A stretch of 64,000 nt of DNA, from the NCBI GenBank assembly GCA_019915135.1, contig JAHLMK010000008.1:372001-436000 (forward strand), in the 5' to 3' direction. Source of the DNA: Strobilurus pachycystidiatus (lineage: Eukaryota; Basidiomycota; Agaricomycetes; Agaricales; Physalacriaceae). Shown one piece after another: positions 20,803 to 33,297 of this stretch. Both the position numbers and the translations under genes were made by a program. The first letter of the stretch is position 1; every line of letters starts with the position of its first letter. The notes under the pieces were generated by a model. The model saw only the letters and a program-made list of their open reading frames with translations, was not told the origin of the DNA and did no database searches.

Positions 20803-23380
20803 ATGAGAGAACACTCCCCTCTCACAAACGGTATATGCACGATTGAGCCTGATGCGGGGTACAAGCTTGGAAACTTCAGTATCGACGAGGACCGACCCAT
20901 GAAGATTTTGGTCATTGGGGCAGGCTATAGCGGTATGTCTCACCTCTTCATGCCATGCGAGGCCAAGACTCATATGAGACGCCTCCTACTAGGTATCGTG
21001 GCGGGTATTCGGTTCGTCATACTCGGTACGACGACCTCGGAAGCACTGAAATTGCCTGTAGGTATTTGCAGAAGATGAAGAACATCGACCTTACAATCTA
21101 TGAGGCTGCCGCCAACGTTGGCGGGACGTGGTTTTTGAACAAGTACCCAGTGAGGCCTTCATTCCATCGCATTCGCACGCGGTTTCTCATGATGACAGGG
21201 TCTTGCTTGCGACATTCCCTCGCACTGCGTAGATATCTATCCTCCAATATCAGCGTGAGCTTTCTGACTAACGGCCATTCAGTATCAACTCACATTCGCC
21301 GAAAACGTGCGTCTTTTCGTACGCCGTTGCTGAATTGACGGGATAATGTGAAACATTAATATGTAGCCGAACTGGTCCGCTTTCTACTCTGAAGGCCCAG
21401 AGATCCTTGCCTACCTAGAGAGCGTTGTCGACAAGTACAAACTCCGGCCGTACATCAAACTGCACCATCGCATGCTGCGCGGGGTCTATTCAGAGACTGA
21501 TGGGAAATGGATCGTGACTATCCGTCGTCCTTCCAGCACGCAAGAAGGAAAATTCGAGGAGTTCGAAGACTCATGTGATGTGCTGTTCACAGGAACTGGA
21601 GCGCTAAATCGCTGGTCGTGGCCTGATATTCCGGGGCTAGATAAGTTTCAAGGCCAACTGATTCATAGCGCCGCATGGGAAACGGGCCAAGGAGGCCCGA
21701 AAGCGAACTGGCAGGATACGATTGCGAAGTGGCAAGATAAGTCTGTCGGTGTCATTGGTGTTGTAAGTTCACCTCCACATTGATACGACTATTACTGATA
21801 GGTGCTCGCCTGATGTAGGGCTCTTCTGCGATTCAAATTGTCCCTGCGCTTCAGCCTAGAGTGAAGCACCTGACGAACTTTGTCCGAGGCAAGACATGGG
21901 TCTCTGCGAATTTCGTTCGGGAACACATTGTCCGTTTATCTGGTGACGACAATAACGCAGACAACTGTAAGTCGTTTCTTCTTTTGCAACACACATACTC
22001 ACCTGATGATTCAGACGTGTATACGGAGTACGAAAAGGCGCGATTTCGGGATGACCCCGAATATTATAGACAATATCGGAAGGAGATCGAATCCGACTTG
22101 AACGTGAGTCGCCGAGCTGACGAACCAACCGAACACCATTCATATCCAATCAGTCAGCTAACGCAGCAATACTACGAGGAAGCCCACTACAAGAAACCGG
22201 ACGCGCTGAGTTCAGTGCAATCATGAGGAAGAGGCTGCAAAAAAAGCCCTGGATTGCGGACCACAGTCAGTCTCCTACTATCTGCGTAAGTTCGACCGAT
22301 CACTTACTTTCGAGTCAAGTTATTCCGGACTTCGGCGTAGCCTGTCGACGCCTTACTCCCGGTCCTGGATATCTCGAGGCGCTATGCGAAGACAACGTGA
22401 GCCTTTCGATCTAAATAGCAGATGCAATGCTTATCAGTCACCAGGTCAACTTTGTACCTACTCTGATTGAGCGAATGACACCGACCGGTATTCAAACGGG
22501 AGATGGAAAGCATCACGACCTAGACATCATCGTCTGCGCCACTGGTTTTGACATCGGAAAGAACCTTCCGTTTGAACTCGTCGGACGGAACGGCGTCAGA
22601 TTGGAGGATAAGTGGAAACCCCATCCAAGAACCTACATGACCGTCGCCGTGGACGGGTTCCCGAATTGGTTCCAAGCTTTGGGTCCGAATGCTGGTGTTG
22701 GCGCGGGATCGTTGCTGCTGATAGTTGAGCGTCAGGTGGAATATGCAGTAAAGGCAAGCCTCAAGATGCAGAGAGAGCGATTGAGAAGTATGGAAGCCCA
22801 AGCGGAGGCTGTGGCTGACTTTGATGAATACATTGACGTGGGTTGTTTCCCGCACAGTCGACGTGGAAATGGGCTAACTTGTCTCGGACAGAGCTACTTT
22901 CCAACCGTAAGGCCACTCCACGCCGAGATTTCGTGATCTTTTGCTAAATCTGGTGTAGACTGTATTCGGTGAGAAATGTCGGTCGTGGTACAAGGGCGGA
23001 AAAGAAGAGGGTCGCGTTGTTGCATTATGGCCAGGTGAGCCAGCCCTCTAATCCCTGCAAACAGAACAGGTTGATTGAAATCGTGAAAGGCTCCTGTTCC
23101 CACGCTGCGCGCGCACTAGCGAATCCTCGATGGGAGGACTTCAGTTACGAGCGTTTCCCCAAGGTGAAAAATCGGTTTCATTGGCTGGGAGACGGCAATA
23201 CGGTTGCCGATAGGGTACCCGAAGCGGACAGTACGTGATGAACCCCAGCGTTACCATCATCTGAATCATCTTGCAGAGGCATGGTATCTCGATGCAGACG
23301 AGGTTGATCTGCCACCAGGTACGTTGTCCATGTCCGTACCATATCACAGCAATCCAACGCACAATACAGTGCCCGCGTAG
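20803..23380 (+). CDS. Baeyer-Villiger-type flavin monooxygenase
   Basis: Class B flavoprotein monooxygenase that inserts oxygen next to a carbonyl using NADPH and FAD. Spliced motifs in order: FAD motif GAGYSG with VAGIRYLQKM, VGGTWFLNKYPG, CDIPSHCYQLTF, the Baeyer-Villiger fingerprint FQGQLIHSAAW (FxGxxxHxxxW), NADPH motif GVIGVGSSAIQ, CATGF, and the C-terminal GEKCRSWYKGG. About ten introns of 45-70 bp are required; the last two give PEADKAWYLDADEVDLPP and a stop at 23378-23380. Layout and motifs are those of the steroid/hydroxyacetophenone monooxygenase group. No broken exon was found. It is distinct from the two paralogous monooxygenases at the left of the window. Confidence 0.88.
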
Positions 23381-23463
23381 TGACGTGCCTGGTCGTATAG
23401 CTAATCAGGACAGTAGAGAATTAGATTGATGGTGTTCGGACGTACACGAGCGGTTGCCTACCA

Positions 23464-23915
23464 TCATGATTCATCTGCAAGTTCATAGCCCACATATACC
23501 GTTTCGGAGCAGTTGGAGCAACCAACGAGATGAATATCGCTATCCATTTGTGTCTCTGTGATCGTGTAGCGCCCTCCACAGCGACAGCGAAAGGACCATG
23601 AGCCCGAATCGTCATTTTCGACGAAGACATCAAGGGAGACGACTTCAGCGGGTCTGCTGCCGGTACTAGATGGTCGACGTTGCAAGTCGGCGTCGTATTT
23701 TTGTCTGGCCTTGTCGTCTGACAAGATGGCATAAGCGTCCTTGATGACCGAGACGTCGACGCTGTGCTGAAGCTGGGTGTGATTTTTATCGGGATGATGG
23801 AGGAGGAGCATGCGCCGGTACGCAGCCTTTATTTCTGGCAGAGACGAGCAGGGCGAGACCGACAGGATGTCGTAGTAGCTGGCATGGTGCGCGGACGCCA
23901 GCTTGAGATGGCGGT
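23464..23915 (-). CDS. DPH4: DPH4-like J-domain protein with CSL zinc finger
   Basis: J-domain protein of the diphthamide pathway that serves electron or iron handling for elongation factor 2 modification. The J domain reads SYYDILSVSP, PEIKAAYRRMLLLHHPDKN with an intact HPD, and VIKDAYAILSDDKARQKYD. The C-terminal CSL zinc finger has CRCGG and, 20-odd residues later, CSNC. It ends YVGYELADES. The frame upstream of SYYDIL hits a TGA without an ATG, so the first exon lies further upstream and overlaps the promoter region of the divergent membrane-protein gene; the right coordinate is approximate. A start at the inner Met (23811) would cut the J domain and is unlikely. Confidence 0.75.
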
Positions 23916-24083
23916 GCTGGTTGAAGGCTCACTGTATGATCATCCTTATCGGTGATCCCCCGCGTGATAGATAGGGGTTGCATGCAACCACACGGTTCTG
24001 CAACCCATCTGGCTTTTTCTTCCTGCCTCCACCTCTTCCACTGGGTCAAACGCAGGCCGCACCCAATGCGCTAGCGCTGGCCA

Positions 24084-25261
24084 TGGTCGCCGCCATAAAC
24101 ACGACCTACGACGACCGCCGCACCGATGTCATCAAATACAACGAATTCTGGTTCACCACCGGCTCCTGGAACGCCAGTAGTATCGGCCAAACCGGGACAT
24201 TGAGCAGCTCGAACGGCTTGAATGCATCCCTCACGTTCACCTTCCCCCGTACGCTGCACTACAAACCATCATTGACGCTTGCACTCACCTCAGCGTCACC
24301 AGAACCCGCCGATGCGTTCTACTACTATGGCATCCCCCGCTGTTGCGGGGGCCTGTACGCTATCTGCATAGACTGCGACCCCAACGCTCCAAACTTCATC
24401 GACATCGACGCTGTGAACACAACAGACAATGGGAAGAACGGTCCTGTGCGCTCTCCTTTACGTTGTATCCCATGTGCACCCAACTTATGATACATATGGC
24501 AGGTCATTCTTTTCCAGAAAAGGTTCGATACCTTTGGCATCCACGAGATCATCCTCAAGAACCAGGACGACCCGCGCTTTGGGAAATCCCAGATCACGTT
24601 GGACAGGTTCGTACTGGAGCAGCAAGATCAGGACGCGCCAGATCCAACGACCACTACCACGAACACAGAATCCTCTACTACATTCCACACGGCTCCAACT
24701 CAATCATCCTCTGCTGCCTCAGCGACTGCTACCGCCGCCACATCATCTGCTCATACCCGAACGATAGTCGGTGCCGTTGTAGGTGCTATAGGTGCTATAG
24801 CCCTCGTTACTATCGTTGCATTTCTCTGTCTGCATCGACAAAGACGGCGAAAACACCAGGCGACCCACCCAGAAAGCGGAGTATCACAAATTGAGCCCCG
24901 CCCCTTCCTGCTTCTCAACACAGGTATCCCTGTGATGTCTGGTATATCGGGGACAACGACGACCTCTTCCAACATCTTGGGTGCTAAGCGTGGGTACAAG
25001 ATGGAGGAGGACAGTACCCTCACGTCTCCTGTTGGCACCGATGTTTCTGGCCCACCAAGCTCAACTCGGCGAGCTGTGCGGAGACGAGAGACAGATGCTG
25101 GCCCCGTCACAGACGTTGGTGAGGACGAAAATAGCGACACACTCCCCCCGGAGTATGATCAGGTGTTTCGAGGACCATCTTGGACAGAGAGCCGTCATAC
25201 TAGGCGCAGCTTACCCCCTGTTCCTCCAATACCGCCCCTCGGCGAAAAACCAATTCTATAA
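24084..25261 (+). CDS. Single-pass membrane protein with Ser/Thr-rich stalk
   Basis: The extracellular part (NTTYDDRRTDVIKYNEFW onward) has several N-glycosylation sites and a Cys-rich stretch (RCCGGLYAICIDCD). An intron at about 24448-24505 joins to VILFQKRFDTFGIHEIILKN. A Ser/Thr/Ala-rich stalk follows, then one membrane helix (IVGAVVGAIGAIALVTIVAF), a basic stop-transfer (HRQRRRK) and a long polar cytoplasmic tail with PPVPPIPP. This layout is common in fungal surface proteins of unknown role. The ATG at 24084 may not be the real start: the open frame extends upstream without another ATG, and a signal peptide would be expected from an earlier exon. Confidence 0.7.
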
Positions 25262-25576
25262 CATTTGCTTTCGTTCTTCCTCATTCATCCCGCATTCTAT
25301 GTATTTCCAGGTTTTGATTTCGGACACTCACACATCCTTTTTGTTAACTTACTATCTAATTCGCGCATATACCATAGAACTTCGAAGGTTTTCATACCAT
25401 GTACAACGTCTCTACTGACTGGCCAATTTCATTTGGGTCCCCTGATTGGACTGCCACTGTCCAGGCCAAGGTTCAGTGAGACTAACAAAGTCTTGAGGTA
25501 AGGAGTCCACCTGGAATGAGCGTTGAGTGAAGTGCCCAACGTTGCTCAACTCAAACGCCTATGACGAGTACAGTAA
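25262..25576. other. Convergent intergenic region
   Basis: 3' flanks of the membrane-protein gene and the NmrA-like gene. Nothing recognised. Confidence 0.5.
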
Positions 25577-26882
25577 TTATGAACGACCAGTCATGAGTTT
25601 CGGCAGTGTGAGCCGATTCCATCCAGCCACTTCCTTCGTCTGCGGGCTTTGACCACCAGTGGCATGCAAAGATGCCGCCCAGCTCTCAAAAGACGTCAAG
25701 CCATGGCACGCGCGCCTTGCATTTTCCAACTCGCGCTGTAAATCCGGATGTGCGCCGCTTTCTTCTAGCGCATGAACACGTTCGATGTCCAGAACCCTAG
25801 CCATATAAGTATTAGCCACATAAGTTCCTGAGTAATCAAACGTGTCACCCACAATCCTCTAGCGTGCTTGTTCATTCTGAGGATGAGGCGCCCAAAAAGC
25901 AAGGGTGCGGAAGGAAGTGCCTTGCCTGTGGCGCGGTGCCAGGCCTGCTGTTGTTCATCGATAGTGGAGTGTACACCGATGGCAATTATGGAGGATTCGA
26001 ATGAGCCGGGATCCTACCGACACGATGAGCTACGCGCATGCACTAATCAGGTGAGTCTGCTCACTCGAATGACACCTGCAGCCACCCGCCCAATGTCTTC
26101 TGTGCACTGCGCAGCGCAAAGTCAGTCAGCTATGACTGGACTGCAAGGTCGACCACGGGCGTACCACCATGAACACTTTCGTATCTTTTTTCAATCCCGC
26201 ACGCAGAGCCCCGACTGTTATCGAGCCGATGAGACCAAGGTAGTTTTCCATGAAGAATCCCGGTCTCAAGATTCTAAGTACTCTTTCAGACCTTGTACAC
26301 AGACGACTGCAGAGATGAGACTTACGTCCAAGACATCGAACTTCCTTGCGTTTTCTCTCGAAGGTGGTGCTCGATGGAAACCTTCGCAGCGCGATCTCCG
26401 ACCAACGTATCGTCCTGGCTTTCACCGCCTCGCTCGTATGACGAGAAGACGAAATGCGACACGCCGAATTGGAGAGCGAGGTCGATCAAGGTCTTGTTGA
26501 ATAGTAGTTAGAAAGAGAGAAACTTGGAACAGGAGGGCGTAGTATTCACCTTCCCTTGCTTCTCCTCGCCATCACCATCAGCTCCCAGGCCAGGGAACGC
26601 CAGAACGCAAAAGACAGCAAAGATCTCATGGGATTCGAATATAGGAACCAACGTTTCGGGTTTGTCCAGGTTGCCTTGTACCATTTCCACCGTCATGTTT
26701 TTCCTACCTCCCTCAGGGTCCGGCGCGTTACTAGTAGCACTCCGTGTCAAAGCGAGGACATGGTAAGACTGAGACTGCGAGTCGTCTCGGTTGGTCTCGG
26801 AAGACTGAGTCGACATGGCCCTTATGAAGGCTTGCCCTTGGCGACCAGTCGCCCCAGTGACAAGTACAGTTTTGGTGGCCAT
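25577..26882 (-). CDS. NmrA-like NAD(P)-binding protein
   Basis: Atypical short-chain dehydrogenase of the NmrA group, often a redox-sensing regulator rather than an enzyme. The N-terminus MATKTVLVTGATGRQGQAF has the GATGxxG dinucleotide motif. Later exons give LIDLALQFGVSHFVFSSYER, PGFFMENYLGLIG, SDIGRVAAGVI and, near the end, RLILRMNKHARG joined to DIERVHALEESGAHPDL. About five introns of 50-60 bp are needed, and all exons keep the frame. The final residues after FESWAASL are less certain. Confidence 0.82.
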
Positions 26883-27339
26883 GAAGCTTGCTCACAGGCG
26901 ACGGAAGGGATTGAAAAAAGGGCCATCTCCGAGACAACCGCGCTGTGTGAGACGAACTTACGGAAAGTCACACATCGCACGTGCACCAACTTGATACAGA
27001 ATTTCAGATCCTGATCCCGTCGTTTCGTGCAAGCATCAAGAAGCACAGTATCATGATTCAAAGACTCACGGTTGAGCAGCCGCACTGGATCAGAAGATGT
27101 GACATATCCGCAACACCATCTCACTCGTAAATCAGTTTCTCTCCAAACGATGCTTTTACCGGAGGTCTGGGCTCCTCCCTCACTTAGTCAAAGACGATGC
27201 TCTATTGTCCTTCATTGTAAATTAGCAGTAGTGAGTGCTCCTATGAATCTCCAGCGCAAGCTAATCAACACAGACAAGCTGTAGCTTCTATTCAAGGAGA
27301 ACTCTCTTTGGAGAAATCCATACTCCTTGTGCTTGATAT
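26883..27339. other. Intergenic between NmrA-like and DUF6534 genes
   Basis: Upstream region of the NmrA-like gene and 3' side of the DUF6534 gene. No coding frame recognised. Confidence 0.45.
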
Positions 27340-28885
27340 CTACAACAGATCAGTGTCATCGTGTGAGAGAAGCAGTTCTAAAGGACACACTTGACGAGAC
27401 GCGACCCGGAAAGTTGATAACTCAGTGGTCGGATCAGTATCACTGCCGGCAGTGTCAAATTTCATGACCATGTCGTCGTCCTTCCGGCGAAGGGACTCGC
27501 GGGTGTTCAGACTGGGTGAGGTTGACGTCAAGTTACAAATGAGCTTGGAAGAACGCTTACACTGCAAGTACAGACGTCACATAGCAAGTGCTGATTGAGA
27601 AGTAGAAGATCATGTTATAGAAGGTGCGTGGATAGACCACAACCAACGTCAATGCCATCGCATTGCATATCCTAAAACAAATATCAGATATACAGACACA
27701 TAGGATAAACCTTTGGCATACTGACATGGTGAGCAATCCACTATTGATCGTGTATATGATGAGTTTGTTGATAATGTGGTCTGTACTGAGGAGACACAGA
27801 GTGAGGAGCCGGAGATGACCAGAGAAGTTTGCGCTGTTGACCTTTTTACACCTGCTTGGCGGCCTTTCATGAGGAAAAAAATCATGCTCGTCGAAATCAG
27901 GAAGTCCCCTGCAAGAGCACACGAGAGAGACACTTTCGATAGATACTGGTCACGAGTTTTGTGTGTTGTGTGTTACAAGTCCAAAAACAGGGTGAAAAGA
28001 ACTTACGTCGATGGACGGGATATACAAATAGAGAGGGAGGTCCGTGTGCTTGTACTCAGCGGCCGTGTACGCTGGGAAAGGCATTCAAAAGTTGGGCAAA
28101 TTCATCAACGTCAATCTCACCGAACAGGAAGGCAATGGACACCCAAGAGATAAGCGTCTAAGCAGAAGATACGTCACGAATAATGCCGTTAGTGCTGTAC
28201 AGAGACAAATTTTCATACTTACAACGATTCCCGGAAGCCAGGGCTTCCTTTGAGAAACTTTGGCATACGAGTCAGCGAACAATGCATTGTAAGCTTATGA
28301 GCGAAGAACACCTACGTATCCAAAGTCGGTAGGCGTAGAACAATTGCACTATGAAGGCAATGACCCCGGCACCTATAGTTGCGGTCTGGGGAGCGAAGCT
28401 GTGAGTCGTCATGCAGCAGAAATTTAACGTAACGCTTACCGTCGAACACCAATTGATTATGAGACCCTCGGCAGAATTGGCGCTAATGAGCGCATCCCAG
28501 ACGAGGGCCATGTCCATCACATTCACCAGCAAGTCAACCAGGCTGATAAGCACGCTCGGCTCGTCGCCAGTATCGGATAAGTGTCGCAATCACGTACGCT
28601 AGTACTACAACCTGTGAACGAGAATGGTCATTCGGGAAAAAAACAAACACAGAGGCCTTCGTACCATGACTCGGAGGTACCAGTGGTCACGAAGCCAATA
28701 CTGGTTGAAGTATTGGTACGTCTGGAGAACGGTGATACCATATAGCCTGCATAGTACAAATCAGCGCAACAGTCACGGACATCGGACTTGGAAGACACCG
28801 ACACGGTTGAGATGAATGCGCCAGCAAGGACGGGGCCCATGAGAGCGGACATGATGGGCAAAGGAATATTCAAATTGCGAGCCAA
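27340..28885 (-). CDS. DUF6534 integral membrane protein
   Basis: Multi-span membrane protein of a family expanded in Agaricomycetes, function unknown. It begins MARNLNIPLPIMSALMGPVL and GAFISTV, then by splicing LYGITVLQTYQYFNQYW, SLVDLLVNVMDMALVWDALI, VIAFIVQLFYAYRLW and the hallmark segment KLIIYTINSGLLTM with the later FYFSISTCYVTSVLAVNTRE. The C-terminal tail is polar. About eight introns are implied; exact joints in the middle (27930-28270) were not all resolved. Seven membrane helices would be usual for the family. Confidence 0.75.
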
Positions 28886-29826
28886 AGGATGACGACAGCA
28901 GACAACAGCTCGCTTTTAATTATTTGTCTATTAATACTCCTGTGTGATATCCCTGAAGATAGAACTTGACGTTCTGTGTTGGCGAAGGGGATTCATTCAT
29001 ACTCAGGCACAGCTCAGGCATCATCATCAGTGCGAGCATCACGGTGCGATGATGGCTTCATATCGTCGCATTGTTAGTTCTCACATTGAATTGTGGATAA
29101 GCACCCGATGCGATGCGATTTGTCGCGGGAGGTGTTGGACCACATCGTCGCGCGGGATGATATGACAAGTACACTGCAACAGAATCAATCATCAGGGCGA
29201 TATTTTGTGAGCGGATCCATCATACGTATTAAATACAGTGATTGGCCGACTTCGAACGAAGGGAATCGCAGTCTCCCTCGGCGCCTTCAACGCCAAACGA
29301 AGCCTGCTCAAGTACAAGTGAGCCGCCTTGGGCCGCCATGCGAGCTTCAACCGGAGCAATGGGAAGGCTGATAGCCCAAGATATTGGCGTGAAGTATCAT
29401 CAAGAATCAATACCGCGCATCTCTGGACTGGATGTCATGATATCCTTGACCAACCTATCCGTGTACCCCTTCACAGCATGCTCTCACATTGTATCAGCGG
29501 AACGAGAAGGCACGGGGAAGATAAAGCGTTTTGTGCCGTAACAACTGTATTCTCGCATCTATACCGCATCGACTCGGAGTACTTGGCTGCCAGAGTTTAG
29601 CGCTCAGCCGCCAGGTGTGTGATGAGGAAGGAAGATGGAAGGATTTGCATGGAGTACTGCGTCGTCAACATTTAGCGCTCACTGGCCACTCAAGTTACAT
29701 AGACTGTTGGTTGGGTTTGGCCTGTGTTTAAGCAGCAAACAGATATTACTCTTCGATGAACAAAGAAGTACATACCGAGAGTAATCGCCATAGTCCCAAA
29801 ACATTCCATTCCTAGATAATGACACA
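28886..29826. other. Intergenic, about 940 bp, no supported gene
   Basis: Overlapping frames on the plus strand around 29093-29600 look like chance. The string TTTAGCGCTCA occurs twice (near 29597 and 29671). Nothing else stands out. Confidence 0.4.
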
Positions 29827-31521
29827 TCAACGGGTGTCCCTCCATGCCTCCCAATCCCTCATGACCCTGCTCAGCAGGTCCAGTTCACCTTCTGCCTCCT
29901 TCAACTGATACAGCCCCTCCCTGAACGCACGCCTCACCCAGGGAACCAACACAGTAAAGTACACCGTCCCAAATGCATCCGCGATACGCAGTTCCCCATC
30001 AGACACGATCTTGATGTACCGCAACAAAGCATCCCCCGCGTCAGCGAGAGACGAATCCAGATCGGACTGCAACGTAGGTGCAATGGACAAAGCAGCAACT
30101 TTTCGAAAGTCGTTGAACAGCCCAAGGAGAGCGTTCGTGTATCGTGCTAGTGGGGGATAAGATGCGAGGACGTGCGGGGGGATGTGTAACGGCAGATTGG
30201 TCGTCGTCGTCGTCGTTGGAGGAGACGCAACCGCACTGGCGATGATAGCCCATTGCGAAGGCGGAGTTGAGTTCCGTAATTGAGATGAGGTCGGCCGGCC
30301 CGTTTTCTGTTTTAGTAGGGCGACGAACTCGGCGGTAGCGTCTGTCATCTCTGACTGTACGCTCTTGAGCACCGCGCCAGAGCATAGGTCGCCGAGGATG
30401 CCTCTGAAGTCAAGTCCCAGGCGGGCAAATGCCGTGGCGCAGTGGGCCAAGCGGTCATGGATGGTCGAGAGAGAGGAAAGCGGGATATGAGGGAGGGTGG
30501 TACGGAGTATGGGAAGTAAGTGAGTTTGTAGAGCATGCGAGGCGTACGTCGTTATCAAGAGCAGCAACGACGACTGTATCGATGGCGCAGGTTGCGATTT
30601 CGAGGCGTTCGAAGAAGCACGTTCGAGGAATATGGTGCTGAAATGGGAGATGATATCGTTCACGCCTTCTCGCCAGGTTTCGATGTACCTTTTGAGGGTG
30701 GCGGTGAGGTCTTCCTTTGCGGCGGTGTCTGAATGCCCCACGAGTCGTTGGATGTCGCGACTGAGTCCTTCGAGAGATGAGGTCAAACAAGATTCCCTGC
30801 CTGTGATGAAAGCTAGGGCGATCTGCTCCTCTGAGGAGACATCGTCCTCTGAGTCGAACACGTCCATCTTGCGCAAAAAATTGACGGCTTTCCAGAGCGC
30901 TGGGAGTTTTCTGTTGGGTTCGTGGAGGGTACCGATGAGCGAGTAGAGCATCTGGGTTATCGAGTGCCGTACTTCAGATATTATGGATGTCAAGATCAGC
31001 GGAGGCGCGGAGGATGACGAGGAGAGGGACGTGGCATGGGATGCGAGCGACAGCGCTTCCTGAAAGAAGCCATTGCGGACGCAGGTGTCGATGAGCACGG
31101 GGATGTCGAGCAGGTCGCGTATCTTATCGTGTTGCTCGAGCACGACGCGGGCCTTTCTTCGCTCGCCGAGAACTGTCTCTGTCCGTTGCCGCCAGTTTGA
31201 CGCGCTGTTTTCGAGTGCAGGCAGGCTGTCCTCTATGAGGGTATCGAGCGACGCTGAGAGCGAGTCCAACGACGTGGAGAGGGCGGTGGTCGTACTATGT
31301 AGCGACAGGAACGTCGGATACGACGTGTGCGTTAGCGACGTGAGGCTCGATGTGAGATGGTGGGACTGTGTCTGCAGCAACTCGGGCTCTGACAACAGGT
31401 TCTGGAGAGGGAGAGTGGTGAGGTAGGACAGGTAGGCCTGCGACGACGAGCTACTCAGCTCCGGGACGGCCGATGCGCCCAGCAGCTCGGACAGGCTGTT
31501 TGACTCGACGGCGTCGGCCAT
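29827..31521 (-). CDS. COG8: Conserved oligomeric Golgi complex subunit 8
   Basis: Tethering factor subunit for retrograde vesicles at the Golgi. Single exon, 564 residues from the ATG at 31521 (MADAVESNSLSELLG); the frame extends further upstream but would run over the divergent UBL5 promoter. Typical COG8 segments are AYLSYLTTLPLQNLLSEPEL, the helical block with LDSLSASLDTLIEDSLPALE, DLLDIPVLIDTCVRNGFFQE (the most conserved stretch) and KLPALWKAVNFLRKM. The C-terminal half is Ala/Leu-rich and helical. Length is close to the usual range. Confidence 0.88.
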   Translation of the reverse strand: MADAVESNSLSELLGASAVPELSSSSSQAYLSYLTTLPLQNLLSEPELLQTQSHHLTSSLTSLTHTSYPTFLSLHSTTTALSTSLDSLSASLDTLIEDSLPALENSASNWRQRTETVLGERRKARVVLEQHDKIRDLLDIPVLIDTCVRNGFFQEALSLASHATSLSSSSSAPPLILTSIISEVRHSITQMLYSLIGTLHEPNRKLPALWKAVNFLRKMDVFDSEDDVSSEEQIALAFITGRESCLTSSLEGLSRDIQRLVGHSDTAAKEDLTATLKRYIETWREGVNDIISHFSTIFLERASSNASKSQPAPSIQSSLLLLITTYASHALQTHLLPILRTTLPHIPLSSLSTIHDRLAHCATAFARLGLDFRGILGDLCSGAVLKSVQSEMTDATAEFVALLKQKTGRPTSSQLRNSTPPSQWAIIASAVASPPTTTTTTNLPLHIPPHVLASYPPLARYTNALLGLFNDFRKVAALSIAPTLQSDLDSSLADAGDALLRYIKIVSDGELRIADAFGTVYFTVLVPWVRRAFREGLYQLKEAEGELDLLSRVMRDWEAWRDTR

Positions 31522-31669
31522 ATCTGCGAAAGAGGCGCACATGAAGCAGGGAAACAGGCGGGACACAACATGGCGCTCACCGTCGGCGGCATATGACGGC
31601 AGGAGGAAAGAGTTGTTGTACCTTGTTGACTGTCCGCTCTGTGCTCTACCACCATCATTCGCCCGAACT
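31522..31669. promoter_or_regulatory. Likely bidirectional promoter COG8 / UBL5
   Basis: 148 bp separate the start codons of these divergent genes. No TATA box is visible. Assigned from geometry only. Confidence 0.45.
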
Positions 31670-32050
31670 ATGGCCCTCATCGAAGTACGTCGCCCCGCCT
31701 CCCGCCTGCCCGCTGGGCTGTGTGCTGACCGACGCGCAGGTCATCGCTAACGACCGACTCGGACGCAAAGGTTGGCGCATCACTGTCCTCCACAGCACCT
31801 GCTCAACACGCTCCGTACCTAGTCCGCGTCAAATGCAGCCCCGACGACACCGTGGGCGACCTTAAAAAGCTCATTGCTGCCCAGACTGGCACCGACTACA
31901 AGAAGATCGTCCTCAAGAAATGGTCAGTCCCGACTGTTCGCGCCCTTGTCCCCGCTAAGCGCCACATTTGACAGGTACACTATCTACAAGGACCACATAA
32001 CACTGTCCGATTACGAGATCCACGACGGCATGAGTCTCGAAATGTACTAA
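31670..32050 (+). CDS. UBL5: Ubiquitin-like protein 5 (Hub1)
   Basis: Four exons and three introns of about 50 bp give a protein of 73 residues, the family's normal size. It starts [20 protein letters not shown], includes [17 protein letters not shown] and [18 protein letters not shown], and ends GMSLEMY. Hub1 is not conjugated like ubiquitin; it binds spliceosomal partners and modulates splice-site choice. The C-terminus has one Tyr where many homologues have two. The exons are too short to appear as long frames, but every splice site is GT-AG and the fit is complete. Confidence 0.95.
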
Positions 32051-32372
32051 GCCACACCACTGCACTACTACTACTGCTGTACTTGCTTCGAGATGTACGA
32101 ATATGGGGGTCTAATTCAACGTGACGTGTATCATTATCTTCGTGCGCTAAACTTGCCAGATCCGTGCTTTCTAGGTCTTCTCTTACTAGGATCCCTTTGC
32201 TCGGTGAGGATCGATGGCTGCGTGATAAACTCGCCAGTCCAGACATATCGGGAACTGTTGCTGTAATTGCTGCTGTAAAGCTGTAGGACACGCGGGCGGC
32301 GCGTGGCCGGGGCCCACCCTCAACCTGTTTGCTACACACCACTCCCAAGACCAGCCCATATCTCATCTCATC

Positions 32373-32525
32373 ATGAATCGTACCCTCGATCCCTATTATT
32401 GTCTTCCTTCTATCCCAACGCACTTTCGGCCTCCCCATGTATACATCGGCTGGTCCTTGATGTATGGCGGAACCCTTCTTCTCCTCACTGTGGCCGCGAA
32501 GGCGTTCCGCAATGACAGTTTGTGA
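32373..32525 (+). CDS. Possible small membrane protein, 50 residues
   Basis: ATG frame reading MNRTLDPYYCLPSIPTHFRP, then HVYIGWSLMYGGTLLLLTVA and a polar end KAFRNDSL. One hydrophobic helix with a proline/aromatic lead resembles small subunits of mitochondrial or ER complexes. I cannot name it, and there is no supporting context. Confidence 0.3.
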   Translation: MNRTLDPYYCLPSIPTHFRPPHVYIGWSLMYGGTLLLLTVAAKAFRNDSL

Positions 32526-33297
32526 GCATGGCTCTAATTCTAATGACTTTGAACGCCGAACGTGATAGGATTTTGACTGTTCTTCTGTTTAGTGCAGTGC
32601 GGGCGCGTAAGTGATCATGGAAAGTGCTCGCCGTCGCGGCTCGTGTCAACGAAGGACGGCGCATCAATACTCGAGCGAACAGTTACTAGTCAAGTGTCTT
32701 CTTCTTGTATCTTGACCTTGATCTTTCTGCCGATTCGCGACGGAATCGATGCGATGTTTTCCGTCCGCTTGCGCGTGTCGTTATCCTTCAATTGATTAAA
32801 TTACTCTCGCAGTCATGACACACGACAGAGAGGCCCGTCCTCGTGTATGGCACGGAGAATTTTTCGACTTATGGAGGTACATGGGCCCGGCATCGGCTCC
32901 GCTAGCACTTGGTCCTCACTTGCCGCCATGATGATGATACTTACCTGAGTAAGTTATTCAATATTGTGGACAGTGGATGTCCGTGTCTCAATATGCGGCG
33001 TACACGCTAAACATTCAACTAGTGCCAGTATTTCTAGTGCTACACTAGTGAACAGTGGCGTTGGTGGAGGCCCACATGTACTTGGTCGGGTCTGGACAGT
33101 GGACTGTGACTGGAGAGATTTCCAAACAACTCTGAGCATGCATGGTAATGAGTCGCAGGGCGCGGGATATGACGAAGGCGCATTAACATTACACAGACGG
33201 ACAACTGCAGGAAAATAAACACTTAGGCCTTAGGGACCGTGTGTAAGTACATAATCGATAAGGTGTGGACACCACGAGCTTGGAGAAGAACAATACA

